From Deltaproteobacteria bacterium (GTDB lineage Bacteria > Desulfobacterota > Desulfarculia > Adiutricales > Adiutricaceae): DNA of 46,628 nt. Shown here one piece after another: positions 1 through 9,325 of this stretch. The stretch covers positions 1-46,628 of the forward strand of contig JAISMF010000043.1 in NCBI GenBank assembly GCA_031276865.1. The letters are read 5' to 3'. Below the pieces are notes generated by a model. That model did no database searches. It saw nothing but the letters and a program-made list of their open reading frames with translations, and was not told the DNA's origin. Made by a program: the position numbers and the translations under genes. Every line of letters begins with the position of its first letter. Within the stretch, counting starts at the first letter, position 1.

Positions 1-93
1 CCATTCCGTGTCCTCCAGGACCACCACCATGGACTTCTTTTCGAGAACGATGTCGCGGCTCGAAGACTTGGCGTTGTTTTTGTAACGCGGCAT
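1..93 (-). CDS. N-terminal fragment of an unknown protein (runs off the window)
   Basis: The minus strand opens with ATG at 91-93, preceded by a strong ribosome binding site AAGGAGG about 6 bases upstream. The 31 visible residues begin MPRYKNNAKSSSRDIVLEKK and continue with a short hydrophobic stretch (MVVVL) followed by an acidic patch. The frame is open to the window edge, so the rest of the gene lies outside. I do not recognise the family. The strong Shine-Dalgarno sequence and lysine/arginine-rich start are the reasons to call it real. Confidence 0.6.
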   Translation of the reverse strand, partial: MPRYKNNAKSSSRDIVLEKKSMVVVLEDTEW

Positions 94-938
<845 letters not shown>

Positions 939-1416
939 AAAAATTATGCCAAATCTAAACAAAACTCCTGACGACGGCGCCGGAAAACGGCGAAAAACCC
1001 ACCGGAGGGAAGGTTTGAAAAAAGGTCGGGGACGCTCGCCGTTCGAATCAAAACCGCGCATGGGCTCTCGTTTTTTTCCGTTTCATGAAACGCGGGAACC
1101 AGCTTTTTCCAACGCCGTCCACCGGAACCTGGCTTCGTAAAACAATAAGTCGTAAGCGAAATACGAATTGAAAACTTATTTCCCATATTTTAAAGTCCCA
1201 AAAAGAAGACGTCAAGCGGAAAAAGCGGAAAATAACCAGGGGGCTTGGGCCCTCCCCTTTGCGGCTCCGTCGGGAAGTTTCCCAATCATGTTCCCGCCGC
1301 GGGCGCTCGCCCCTCCCCGAGATTTTCGGAAATGGGAAAGCGTCTACTTCACGCGCCGCATATTTATGATTTTTTCCCATATTTCGCGTGACATCTTTCT
1401 CAGTTTTTCCGTGAGC

Positions 1417-1462
1417 GACTTTTCGAGGGGGGCGTCAAACTTGACGCCCCCCTCGAAAAGTC
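1417..1462. repeat. 46-bp near-perfect palindrome (22-bp arms, 2-bp centre)
   Basis: The left arm 1417-1438 (GACTTTTCGAGG...GCGTCAA) is the exact reverse complement of 1441-1462, with AC between. The arm resembles the terminal sequence GGACTTTTCGCG...GCGTCAA of the dispersed elements found elsewhere in the window. It may be two element ends brought together by internal deletion, or an independent hairpin. As RNA it would form a very stable stem. Confidence 0.9.
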
Positions 1463-1610
1463 TGTCATTTAAAAATTGAAAGAGCCGCTATGCAACATAT
1501 GGGATTAATTTAATAATTATATGGCACATAAAGTAGCGGATTTCACATATTCAAATATCTCAGAGGTTTTCGCGGGGGCGTCAAACTTCAGCCGCCCCAG
1601 CTCGTTTCGC

Positions 1611-1747
1611 CGCGGGCGCGGAAAATCCGGCTGTGAAAAACGAATAGGATGGCGCGCCATATGGAATAAATCAAAACACGCCGCGCTTCATAAAGCATGT
1701 CGTTTCAAAGTCTTGAAAAGGGCGGAGACTTTTCCCGCGGACGCGTC
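1611..1747. repeat. Dispersed inverted-repeat element, copy 1 (MITE-like)
   Basis: It starts GGCGCGGAAAATCCGGCTG and ends GAGACTTTTCCCGCGGACGC, roughly inverted ends. The middle holds AATAAATCAAAACACGC followed by CTTCATAAAGCATGTCGTTT, the core shared with the copies at 9186, 26744, 27122, 35827 and 35962. It is non-coding and about 137 bp long. The ends are degenerate, so the limits are approximate. Confidence 0.65.
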
Positions 1748-1813
1748 TTTTTTCAGGGCCGGTTTTTCCACCCGGACTTTTCGGGACGCCGGGACGCCGG
1801 GGCGTTGGGAGGC

Positions 1814-1839
1814 GGCGGGCCCGAAGCCCCGGGCCCGCC
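1814..1839 (-). terminator. Strong GC hairpin 60 bases past the ATPase operon end
   Basis: Stem GGCGGGCCC (1814-1822) pairs with GGGCCCGCC (1831-1839) around an 8-base loop, about 60 bases downstream of the stop at 1899. No U tract follows on the minus strand, so it may only be an RNA-stabilising hairpin. Confidence 0.35.
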
Positions 1840-1898
1840 AGGGAGAAAGGCCGAGCGGGGCGCCGCCTCCCCGAACCGCTTCCGAAAGGCGGGGCCGC

Positions 1899-4175
1899 CT
1901 AATCGGGCGCGCCTTTCAAGGCCGGGTCCCGCCCGAAGCCCTCCTTTCCCCGGGAGGCCAGGTCCTCTTCCACCTCCAGCCTCAGGGCCGCCTCCTCGGC
2001 CAGGGATTCCAGGAGGGTGAGGTTGTCCGCCCCGGAGGCCCAGCGCCAGAAGGCCTTCCGGGCGGACAGCGCGAAGTCCCCGGGGAGGAGGGAGGGCAGC
2101 GAGGCGAGGCGCCTCCTTTCCGCGTCGGTCAGGGGAGCCGCCGAGAGCGGCCCCAGAAACGCGTCGAAGAGGGCCTCCCGGCCCAAGGCGTCGGGCGGGC
2201 CCAGCTCCAGGACGAAGGTGAAGAGCCTCCGGCCGGCGGCCGAAATGTCCGACAGCCCGTCCGCGGCGCCAACTAAGATCCCCCTATGCTCCGAAAGCTC
2301 CTGGACGAAGGCGTCCACGAGGCACCGCTCGTATTTGTCGTCCGGACTCGACTTGAATCCGAGAAGGGCCTCGATCCCCTCCACCAAAAGGATCCCCCGC
2401 CGTTCCCGGGCGAGCTGGAAGATCCTCCGGACGCTCGCTACCCCGAGCCCCGAGAGCGGCGCGAGGAGCTCCTCGGCCCGGACGGCCGAGAGCTCCAGAT
2501 CGCCTTCTTCCGCGAGCTGAAGCCCGAGTTCGCGCTTCCCCGACCCGGCGGGTCCGGCGAGGAGGATTTTGAGGCCCGGGGGGGCCTCCCCCGCGGGGTT
2601 CCGGGCCAGATCCCGCCAGAGGCCGACGACCCGGCGCAGCTCCAAAAGGGAGGGGCGGGAGTTCACCGCCTCGGGACGGAAGTCCCGCCGGGGGGCGCCG
2701 CCTTCGGGGCGCCCCCCGATGAGCTCCCGGTGGGCCCGGAACTGCCAAGAGAGGAACTTCAAGAGAGTCTCCTCGGTATCCGCCCCGGCGGCGAGGCTTT
2801 TGCGGAAGGCCTGGGAGATGACGGCGGGCGAATGGTCCTCCGTTTGGGCGAGGGTCAGGAGTCCGGCTTCGCTGAGGACGCCCGCGCCCCTGGCCAGGAG
2901 CTCCTCTTTTAGCTCCCTCCAGAGGCGCCTCCGCTCCCTCGCGCCCAGTCCGGGGAGGGAGAGGGAGGAGGCGAAGCGGCGGAGGAGCGACTCCGGGATC
3001 CCCTCCGTCTCGTTTATTATCCAAACGGACCGGAGGCCTGGCCGCTCCAAAAAGACGTCCAGGGCGCTCTTGAAGCCCTCCCCGCCTCCCGGCGCCCCCG
3101 GAAGCTCCAAAAGGCCCCGGGGGCTTCCGCCGAGGAGCATGTCGGCCTCGTCCACGATGAGAAGCGTTCCCTCCCTTCCTCGAACGGCTGCCTCGGCGCG
3201 CGCGAGGTTTTCGAAATGACCCACCGCGCTCTCGCCCGGCTTCACCTCCCAGGCCGACAGCCCCGCCGCCCGGGCGAGGGTCCGCGCGAACTGGGTCTTC
3301 CCCGTTCCGGCGGGTCCGTGGAGCAAAACGTGGGTGGGTTCCAAGGTCCGGGCCCCGAGGAGTTTAACCAGCATCCGGAAGCGCTCCGCGGGGAGGAAGA
3401 AGTCCTCGGGCTCCAGTTGGGGCGCCTCCGCGGCCGCGTATCCGGCCTCCGGGTCCTCGGCTTCGGGAAGGGTCAGCCGCCGATAGACCCAGTCTCCGGC
3501 GCGGAGATCATGGGAATAGGAGGGCGCGATCAGCTCCATTCCTTCCAAGCGGCCGTGGAGCGTTTGGGAGAGCTCTTCGGGGCTTACGGCGAGGATCCTG
3601 GCCAAAAGGACCCGGCGCCAGAAATGGAAGACCTTGAGGTTTTTGTTAAAGCGCCTATTCATGACGCCCAGGCTGTCGAGGCAGACGAGAAGGAGGACGA
3701 GCTCCCTTTCCCCCCGGGAAAGGCCGTAATCCGCCCCGAGGGATTCGAGGTTCCTATGCAGGAACGATTCGGAGGCCTTTCCCCCCCCCTCGCGGACCAG
3801 GGTCTCCAGGGCGTCCCCGAGGGCCTTTCCGAAACGCTTCTGGTAATCCTCCGGAGCTTCCGCAAGCAGGCCCATCATCTCGCCCGTACGGGCCCGAAAG
3901 GCGCCGGAGCCAAAGAAGAGGAGCTTTTCGAACCGCTTCACCCCCAAGGCGCCGGACGCCCCGCCCCGTCCGGCCCGGGCGGCGGCCTTTAAAAAGGCCT
4001 CCCTTTCCAGGCAGAAGACGGCGGCCTCCAGGGCGTCCCTGTCGAAACAACCCAGAGCGTCGAAGGATCTTTTCAGAAACCGGGCGCAGCTCACCCTCAA
4101 CCAGAGGGTATCCACCTCGCTTTCCGGGTTCCGGCCTCCCGAAACCGGGATGGCTACGTCTTTGAATTCCGACAT
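1899..4175 (-). CDS. Double-AAA+ ATPase, paralogue 1 (third gene of operon)
   Basis: A 758-residue protein. The start at 4175 was chosen because AAGGAGGAG precedes it; the frame stays open 120 bases further upstream only through a repeat tract. Residues 1 to about 250 form an alpha-helical region I do not recognise. The first AAA+ module has Walker A GPAGTGKT (287-294), Walker B LLIVDEAD (338-345), sensor-1 asparagine in WIINET and an RRF arginine-finger-like motif (399-401). A second module has Walker A GPAGSGKR (541-548), but its Walker B reads GILLVEGIE, lacking the DE pair, so it may bind but not hydrolyse ATP. Motif layout suggests a CDC48-like remodelling ATPase. Two paralogues lie immediately upstream. 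Substrate and process are unknown; all three genes probably share one transcript. Confidence 0.88.
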   Translation of the reverse strand: MSEFKDVAIPVSGGRNPESEVDTLWLRVSCARFLKRSFDALGCFDRDALEAAVFCLEREAFLKAAARAGRGGASGALGVKRFEKLLFFGSGAFRARTGEMMGLLAEAPEDYQKRFGKALGDALETLVREGGGKASESFLHRNLESLGADYGLSRGERELVLLLVCLDSLGVMNRRFNKNLKVFHFWRRVLLARILAVSPEELSQTLHGRLEGMELIAPSYSHDLRAGDWVYRRLTLPEAEDPEAGYAAAEAPQLEPEDFFLPAERFRMLVKLLGARTLEPTHVLLHGPAGTGKTQFARTLARAAGLSAWEVKPGESAVGHFENLARAEAAVRGREGTLLIVDEADMLLGGSPRGLLELPGAPGGGEGFKSALDVFLERPGLRSVWIINETEGIPESLLRRFASSLSLPGLGARERRRLWRELKEELLARGAGVLSEAGLLTLAQTEDHSPAVISQAFRKSLAAGADTEETLLKFLSWQFRAHRELIGGRPEGGAPRRDFRPEAVNSRPSLLELRRVVGLWRDLARNPAGEAPPGLKILLAGPAGSGKRELGLQLAEEGDLELSAVRAEELLAPLSGLGVASVRRIFQLARERRGILLVEGIEALLGFKSSPDDKYERCLVDAFVQELSEHRGILVGAADGLSDISAAGRRLFTFVLELGPPDALGREALFDAFLGPLSAAPLTDAERRRLASLPSLLPGDFALSARKAFWRWASGADNLTLLESLAEEAALRLEVEEDLASRGKEGFGRDPALKGAPD

Positions 4176-4242
4176 ATCTCTCTCCTCCTTATTAGCCGCC
4201 GGGGGCCGCCCGTCCCCGCGCGGCCCCCGCGAATCTCCAGGA

Positions 4243-4310
4243 TCTTCCATGTCTTCCATGTCTCCCATGTCTCCCATGTCTCCCATGTCTCCCACGTCTC
4301 CCGCGTCTCC
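4243..4310. repeat. 9-bp tandem repeat (TCTCCCATG), about 7.5 units
   Basis: Units of TCTTCCATG/TCTCCCATG/TCTCCCACG run head to tail in the gap between ATPase 2 and ATPase 1. On the minus strand the unit would read Met-Gly-Asp in the frame of ATPase 1, giving an apparent 40-residue extension. Since the strong ribosome binding site lies downstream of it, I treat the tract as non-coding leader. Copy-number change would keep frame and alter only spacing. Confidence 0.9.
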
Positions 4311-4397
4311 CCGGCCCGCCTTAAAGCCGGGGGCCGCCGCGGCCCCGAGGCCGAGGGCGGCGCCCGGCGGGATCCCCCCCGGGGGATTCCGGCCGGC

Positions 4398-6599
4398 CTA
4401 GGCGAGCCCGTTCCGGCCCGGGTCCTTCACCCGCCAGGTCCCGCCGGGTTCGGGCTCCCCCCGCCGGAAGGCGGCCTCGCCTTCCAGGAGCTCCAAAAGG
4501 TCCAGGTTGTCCGGAGAAGGGCCCAGGGTCCAGCGGGCCCTTTCGGCGGCGAGGGCGAAGTCCCCCGCCACGAGGGAGGGAAGCGAGGAAAGGCGCCGCC
4601 CTTCCCCGGCCGAAAGCGGCCGTCCGGAAAAAGGCCTTAAAAGCGCGTTGAAAAGCGCCTCCCTCCCCCGCTGGTCGGGTTGGCCGAGGCGGACCCGGAA
4701 GCAAAAAAGCCGGAGGACCTCCGGGTCGAGCCCGGACAGCTCCGGGACGGCCGCGGCGAGGATCCCCTTGAAAGCCGCGAGGGAGAGGACGAACTCCAGA
4801 AGGATCCCCTTCTCGTAGGACTCCTTGAGGCTCCGGCGGTCGCGGAGGAAAAACTCCGCGTCCTCCATCAAGAGGAGGCCTCCCTGGTCCTCCGCCGTCT
4901 TGAAGAGGCGCCGGACGTTCTCCTCCGAGTGGCCCCTCTCCGGGGCGAGGACGTCCGAGCGCCGCATCCGGACGAGGTCCAGGCCCGTCTCCCGGGCGAG
5001 ATGCCGGGCGAGGGAGCGTTTTCCCGCGCCCGGGGGGCCGTGGAAGACGAAGGCGAGCCCCATGGGGTCCTTCAGGGGGTCCGCGGAGCGCGCCTTCCAG
5101 GCGCGGGCGAGGGCCAGAAGCTCCCCCAAGGGGATGGAGGAGTTCAGGGCCTCCGGGAGGAGGACGGCCGGCCTTTCCCGGCCGCCCCGCTCCTCGCCCA
5201 GGAGTCTCTCGTGGGCCCGAAACTGCCAGGAGAGGCGCCTAAGGAGCGTCTCTTCGGAATCGGCCCCGGCCTCGAGGCTCTTGCGGAAGGCCTGGGAGAC
5301 GACGGCGGGCGAGTGGGCCTCGTTTAGGGCGAGATCCGCCAGGCTACCGTCGGAGAGGACTCCGGAGCCTAGGGGGGCGAGCTCGTCCCGGAGGGCGGAG
5401 AGGAGGCGCGTCCTCTCGGCCGCGCCCGGCCGGGGAAAGGAGAGGGAGAAGGCGAAGCGGCGGAGGACCGACTCGGGAATCCCCCGGATCTCGTTCGCGA
5501 TCCAGACGCAGCGGCTCCCGGGACTCTCCAGGAAGCGATCCATGAAGCCCTTGGGGGCGTCCGGATAGGTCCTCCCGAAGAGCAAGGAGGCCTGGCCCCT
5601 TTCCCCGCCGCCCAAAAGGTCGTCCGCCTCGTCGATTATCAAAAGGGCGCCGCCTTTGAGGCGGACGAAGAGATCGGCGTAATTGAGCTTGTCCCGGCGT
5701 TGGGAAAGGTCCGCGTCCGGAGGCGCCTCGTAGGCGGCGAGTCCCGACTCCAAAGCCAGGACCCGGGCGAGCTGGGTCTTTCCCGCCCCGGCCGGGCCGT
5801 GTAAGAGGATGTGGGTGGGCGTCTCCGGATCCGCCCGGAGGAGCCCCAGGAGCATCCGGACGAGCCCCTCGTCTAGGGAGAAGTCCCGGAGCTTTAAAAG
5901 CGGCCTTTCCACGAGCCGGCACTTGTCCGAGGGTTCCGCGGAGGCGGAGGACTCCAAAAGCCGACTCAAGGACTCCTCCCCGAAATACGTCCCCTCCCCC
6001 AAGCTCAAGATCTCCAGCCGCGCGAGCTTGCCCGAAAGAATCCGGTTCAGCTCCGGAACGGCGAGCCCCAGCACCTCTCCGAGGAAGGACCTCCGCCACA
6101 ATCGGAAGATCCCTAGGGAGTCGTTGAAGTAGGCGTCCATCCCGTAAGAGCATTCCAGGCAGACGAAGAACGACAAGAGCCGAATCTCCCCCTCCCCGAG
6201 GGAAAAGGTCTCGGCGAAGGCCCGAAGGGCCCGGGAAAAGTCCTCCGCGGGGGGCTCCCCCCGGGGATCCTTTTTCGCCAACCCCGCGGACGCCTCCTCC
6301 AGGGCGCCCAGGATGAGTTTCCCGAAGCCCTCCCGGAAAGGGAGGGGCTTTCCGCGCGAAAGCCGGATGACCTCCCCGGGCGAAAGCTCCCGTCCGTCCT
6401 CCGCGCCCAGGGCGGCCATGATCCTCCCTCCCGCCTCCCCGTCCAGGCACTCCAGGGCGGCCTCGAAACCAGGCTCGTCGATTTCGCCTAGGAAGCGGAA
6501 GGACTTCAATAAAAAAGCGGCGGATCGGGGCCGCGTCCAGGATGCCTTCGCGAGCTCCCCCGACATGGGGGATCTCGCCAAGCGGATGCCCTCGTTCAT
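4398..6599 (-). CDS. Double-AAA+ ATPase, paralogue 2 (middle gene)
   Basis: A 733-residue protein starting at 6599, with AAGGAG 7 bases upstream. The N-terminal ~240 residues are helical and not recognised; they align in pattern with both neighbours, sharing a VCLE/VCLD element followed by a basic LWRR segment. AAA+ module 1 carries Walker A GPAGAGKT (268-275), Walker B LLIIDEAD (319-326), sensor WIANE (366-370) and RRF (380-382). It is followed by a conserved HSPAVVSQAFRKSLEAGAD segment common to all three genes. Module 2 has Walker A GPPGAGKR (521-528) and a weak Walker B LLLMEDAE (575-582), which keeps E-D but not the usual D-E. The gene lies 85 bases after ATPase 3 and 222 before ATPase 1. 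The divergence among copies indicates old duplication and retained function. Role unknown. Confidence 0.88.
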   Translation of the reverse strand: MNEGIRLARSPMSGELAKASWTRPRSAAFLLKSFRFLGEIDEPGFEAALECLDGEAGGRIMAALGAEDGRELSPGEVIRLSRGKPLPFREGFGKLILGALEEASAGLAKKDPRGEPPAEDFSRALRAFAETFSLGEGEIRLLSFFVCLECSYGMDAYFNDSLGIFRLWRRSFLGEVLGLAVPELNRILSGKLARLEILSLGEGTYFGEESLSRLLESSASAEPSDKCRLVERPLLKLRDFSLDEGLVRMLLGLLRADPETPTHILLHGPAGAGKTQLARVLALESGLAAYEAPPDADLSQRRDKLNYADLFVRLKGGALLIIDEADDLLGGGERGQASLLFGRTYPDAPKGFMDRFLESPGSRCVWIANEIRGIPESVLRRFAFSLSFPRPGAAERTRLLSALRDELAPLGSGVLSDGSLADLALNEAHSPAVVSQAFRKSLEAGADSEETLLRRLSWQFRAHERLLGEERGGRERPAVLLPEALNSSIPLGELLALARAWKARSADPLKDPMGLAFVFHGPPGAGKRSLARHLARETGLDLVRMRRSDVLAPERGHSEENVRRLFKTAEDQGGLLLMEDAEFFLRDRRSLKESYEKGILLEFVLSLAAFKGILAAAVPELSGLDPEVLRLFCFRVRLGQPDQRGREALFNALLRPFSGRPLSAGEGRRLSSLPSLVAGDFALAAERARWTLGPSPDNLDLLELLEGEAAFRRGEPEPGGTWRVKDPGRNGLA

Positions 6600-6684
6600 G
6601 CGCGTTCTCCTTTTTTACTCAATAGTCGCGGGTCGGCCGCCGGGCCGCGGAGGCTTTAAGACCGCGGCCCAAGGGCCGCGGGGC

Positions 6685-9081
6685 TCAGTTGGCCCTCCGG
6701 CCCGGGGGGGCTTCGCCTCGCAAGGCGGAGGGGCCGGCCCCCCCCTCCCCGAGGCCCCGGCGGAATTCATCCTCCCGGAGCCGGAAATCCGCCTCCTCGG
6801 CCAGGATCTCCAGAAGGGCGAAATCGTCCGCCCCCCGGGGCCACCGCCAGAAGGCCTTTTCCGCGGCGCGGACGAAATCCCTTGGCGCCAGGGAGGGGAG
6901 GCTCTCCAGGCGGCGCCCCTCCCCCCCGCCCAAGGGGCCCGGCGCCAGGCGGACGAAACAGGCGCGGAAAAGCGCCTCCCGGCCCTCCTTGGTCGTCCCC
7001 AGGATCCGCGCCTTCACGGGGAACCTCCTCCCGACGGCCGAAGACAGATCGCCGGGGCGCGCGACCGTCCCGACGAACAAACCGCCGAAGCCCTCCAGGA
7101 AACGGAGGAACTCGGATTCGAGGGTCCGGTCGAGACGGTCCGGACTCCCCCCCCGGGGGGCCAGGAGGCGCTCGAGCCCCTCGAAAAGAAGCGCCCCCTG
7201 GAGGTCCTCCGCCTTTTGGAAGGCCTCCCGGATCTTTCGTTCCGTCCGCCCGAGGAGGGGGTTGACGAGGTCCTGGGGCCGGACGCGGACCAAATCCAGC
7301 TCCAGGGCCGCGGAAAGGCGGGAGGCCAATTCGGCCTTCCCCGTCCCCGGCGCTCCGGAAAGGAGGATTTTGAGGCCCGGCCCCCCGGCCCCCCCCCGGG
7401 AGGCGAGGCCCTCCTTATAGGCCAAACCCGCCCGCAGGAGCTCCGGGAAGGGCGGATCCGAAAGGACGGCGTCCGGAACCATCCCCCCGGGGCCCGCCCG
7501 CCCCGCCGCCTTTCCGGCCGCGCCCCCGGAAAGCTCCCGGTGGCCCTGGAACCGCCAGGCGAGCCAGGAGAGGAGGGTCTCCTCGGAGTCCGCCCCGGCG
7601 GCGAGGCTCGCGCGGAAGGCCTGGGAGATGACGGCGGGGGCGAAATCCTCCTCGCGGGCGAGCCTTTCGAGGGCCGCGTCGGAGAGGATTCCGGAACCCA
7701 GGGAGGCGAACTCGTCGCGCAAGCTTCGCCATAGATCCAGCCTCCTCTTGGCTCCGAGCCGCGGGAAGGAAAGAGAGAAAGAGAAGCGCCGCAGGATCGA
7801 CTCCGAAATCCCCTCCGTCTCGTTCGCCACCCACAGGAACCTTAAGCCGACGGTCTCCATGAAGCCGTCCAAAACGCCTCGCGGCCCGTCCGCCCGGCCG
7901 TCTCCGGACAAGAGGGACATGACGGATCCCGAGCCCGCCCCCAAGAGCGCGTCCGCCTCGTCCACGATGAGGATGGCGTCCTTAAGGGGCCGCAAGGCCT
8001 CTCCGGCCGAAAGCAGGTTTTCGAGTTGCTCCCGGGAGTTTTCGCCGGTCAAGACCGCGAAGGCCGGAAAGCCCGTCTCCGCCGCCAGAATCCTCGCGAA
8101 CTGGGTCTTTCCGGTCCCGGCGGGACCGTGGAGGAGGATGTGGGTGGGGGAGGCGGAGGGCGCCTCGAGGAACCCCAGAAGCATCCGGATCATATCCTCG
8201 GGGAAGGCGTAGGCGGACGATTTCAGACGGGGCCTTTCCGCGGGCGCGAAACCGTCCTCCCTGTCGGACGAAATCGAGAGGTCGAGGGCCTTGTAAAGCT
8301 TATTCTCGACGCGCTTATGGGTGTACGGCATCAAATCGACGAAGCCCAATCTCGCGAGCCTTCCGTTCAAGGCCTGGCCGATCCCCTCTTTTTCGACGTC
8401 CAGGATCCGGGAGAGCAGATTCCGGTTGTCCGCTTGGTCGACGTTCAGTTCACCTAGAAAAAAATCCTCCACCGCCTTCGCATAGTCCAGACAGACGAAA
8501 AACTTCAGCGCCTCCCGCTCCGCGAACGAGAGCCCCAGGGAGTCGGAGAGCCGGGAAAGCCTCCTTTCGAGGGCGCAGCCCCGAAAGGCCGCGGGGGTTC
8601 CGGCGGGGCCGCCGCCGGGGGCCGGGGAAACCTTCCCGACGGGGGCCGCCCGGCGGACCCTCTCCCGGTAGGCGCGGGACTCCTTTTCGACGAAGTCCGC
8701 CAAAGCCGAAACGAGGGCGCGGCCGAAACTCTTCTGGAAGGCCGCCGGGCGGTCCAAGACGAACTCGTAGAGCTCGTCTAGACCATCGGGGGAATCCCGA
8801 AAAGCGCCGGAGCCCCAAGCGTCCCCTTCGGAGTCGGCGCCGCCCCCTTCGCCCGCGCTCCCGTCCAGCGGGCGGGCGAGGGCGGCCACCCTCCGGAACC
8901 CGAGGCAGAAGACGATGGCGCGCAGGCCCTCGACCTCCAAACGGTCGAGGGATCTTAAGGCCCGTAAAACGTAGCCGGCGGAAAGGAGCCGGGTCCACTC
9001 CTCGTCTTCGAGACAGTCCGGATCCGTGATGCCGAACCGGACGACGGCGCCGTCCTGGTCGTCTTCGTGAAGATTCCGCAT
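6685..9081 (-). CDS. Double-AAA+ ATPase, paralogue 3 (first gene of operon)
   Basis: A 798-residue protein, the promoter-proximal member. ATG at 9081 follows AAGGAGG. The N-terminal ~270 residues are unrecognised and carry a glycine-rich linker near 150-165. Module 1: Walker A GPAGTGKT (319-326), Walker B ILIVDEAD (370-377), sensor-1 WVANE, RRF (431-433). Module 2: Walker A GAPGTGKA (576-583), with Walker B replaced by LLFEGLE (631-637), so catalytic acidic residues are lost as in paralogue 1. Active first ring plus degenerate second ring is seen in several known double-AAA machines; here it is inference. No membrane segment or signal peptide is visible, so a cytoplasmic place is likely. The gene's 5' side is bordered by a dispersed repeat at 9186. 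Confidence 0.88.
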   Translation of the reverse strand: MRNLHEDDQDGAVVRFGITDPDCLEDEEWTRLLSAGYVLRALRSLDRLEVEGLRAIVFCLGFRRVAALARPLDGSAGEGGGADSEGDAWGSGAFRDSPDGLDELYEFVLDRPAAFQKSFGRALVSALADFVEKESRAYRERVRRAAPVGKVSPAPGGGPAGTPAAFRGCALERRLSRLSDSLGLSFAEREALKFFVCLDYAKAVEDFFLGELNVDQADNRNLLSRILDVEKEGIGQALNGRLARLGFVDLMPYTHKRVENKLYKALDLSISSDREDGFAPAERPRLKSSAYAFPEDMIRMLLGFLEAPSASPTHILLHGPAGTGKTQFARILAAETGFPAFAVLTGENSREQLENLLSAGEALRPLKDAILIVDEADALLGAGSGSVMSLLSGDGRADGPRGVLDGFMETVGLRFLWVANETEGISESILRRFSFSLSFPRLGAKRRLDLWRSLRDEFASLGSGILSDAALERLAREEDFAPAVISQAFRASLAAGADSEETLLSWLAWRFQGHRELSGGAAGKAAGRAGPGGMVPDAVLSDPPFPELLRAGLAYKEGLASRGGAGGPGLKILLSGAPGTGKAELASRLSAALELDLVRVRPQDLVNPLLGRTERKIREAFQKAEDLQGALLFEGLERLLAPRGGSPDRLDRTLESEFLRFLEGFGGLFVGTVARPGDLSSAVGRRFPVKARILGTTKEGREALFRACFVRLAPGPLGGGEGRRLESLPSLAPRDFVRAAEKAFWRWPRGADDFALLEILAEEADFRLREDEFRRGLGEGGAGPSALRGEAPPGRRAN

Positions 9082-9185
9082 TTACCCCTCCTTATTCCGT
9101 TTCCCCACGGCGCCCCCCGCTTGGCCGACGAAGAAGCCGCCCTGGAGCGCGCGGGCGATTGTTTTGGATGGTTTCGAGTTCGGCG

Positions 9186-9325
9186 GGGCCCCTGAAAAGT
9201 CCGGCCGTGAAAATTAATTAGAGGCGACAAACGAAACACGGCGCGCGAAACAACGCGCGCCTCCCTAAAGCGCGTCGTTTCAACCGTGAAGCGGCGGAGG
9301 CCTTTTCCCGGGCCCGGGGCGGGCG
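9186..9325. repeat. Dispersed inverted-repeat element, copy 2
   Basis: It begins CCTGAAAAGTCCGGCCGTGA and has the core CCTAAAGCGCGTCGTTTCAA, then ends near GGCCTTTTCCCGGG. It aligns in the same orientation with copy 1 at 1611 and lies about 105 bases upstream of the first ATPase gene. GC-enriched compared with the AT-rich copies at 26744-27410, as though it has adapted to local composition. Ends approximate. Confidence 0.55.

Noticed and set aside
2017..3992. Long plus-strand open frames opposite the ATPase genes
   Set aside because: They are GC-rich antisense shadows with Arg/Pro/Gly-heavy translation and no ribosome binding sites or domains; the minus-strand frames carry full AAA+ motifs.
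4176..4295. 40-residue N-terminal extension of ATPase 1 (Met-Gly-Asp repeats)
   Set aside because: AAGGAGGAG lies just before ATG 4175, and the extension is only the translation of a 9-bp tandem repeat plus leader.
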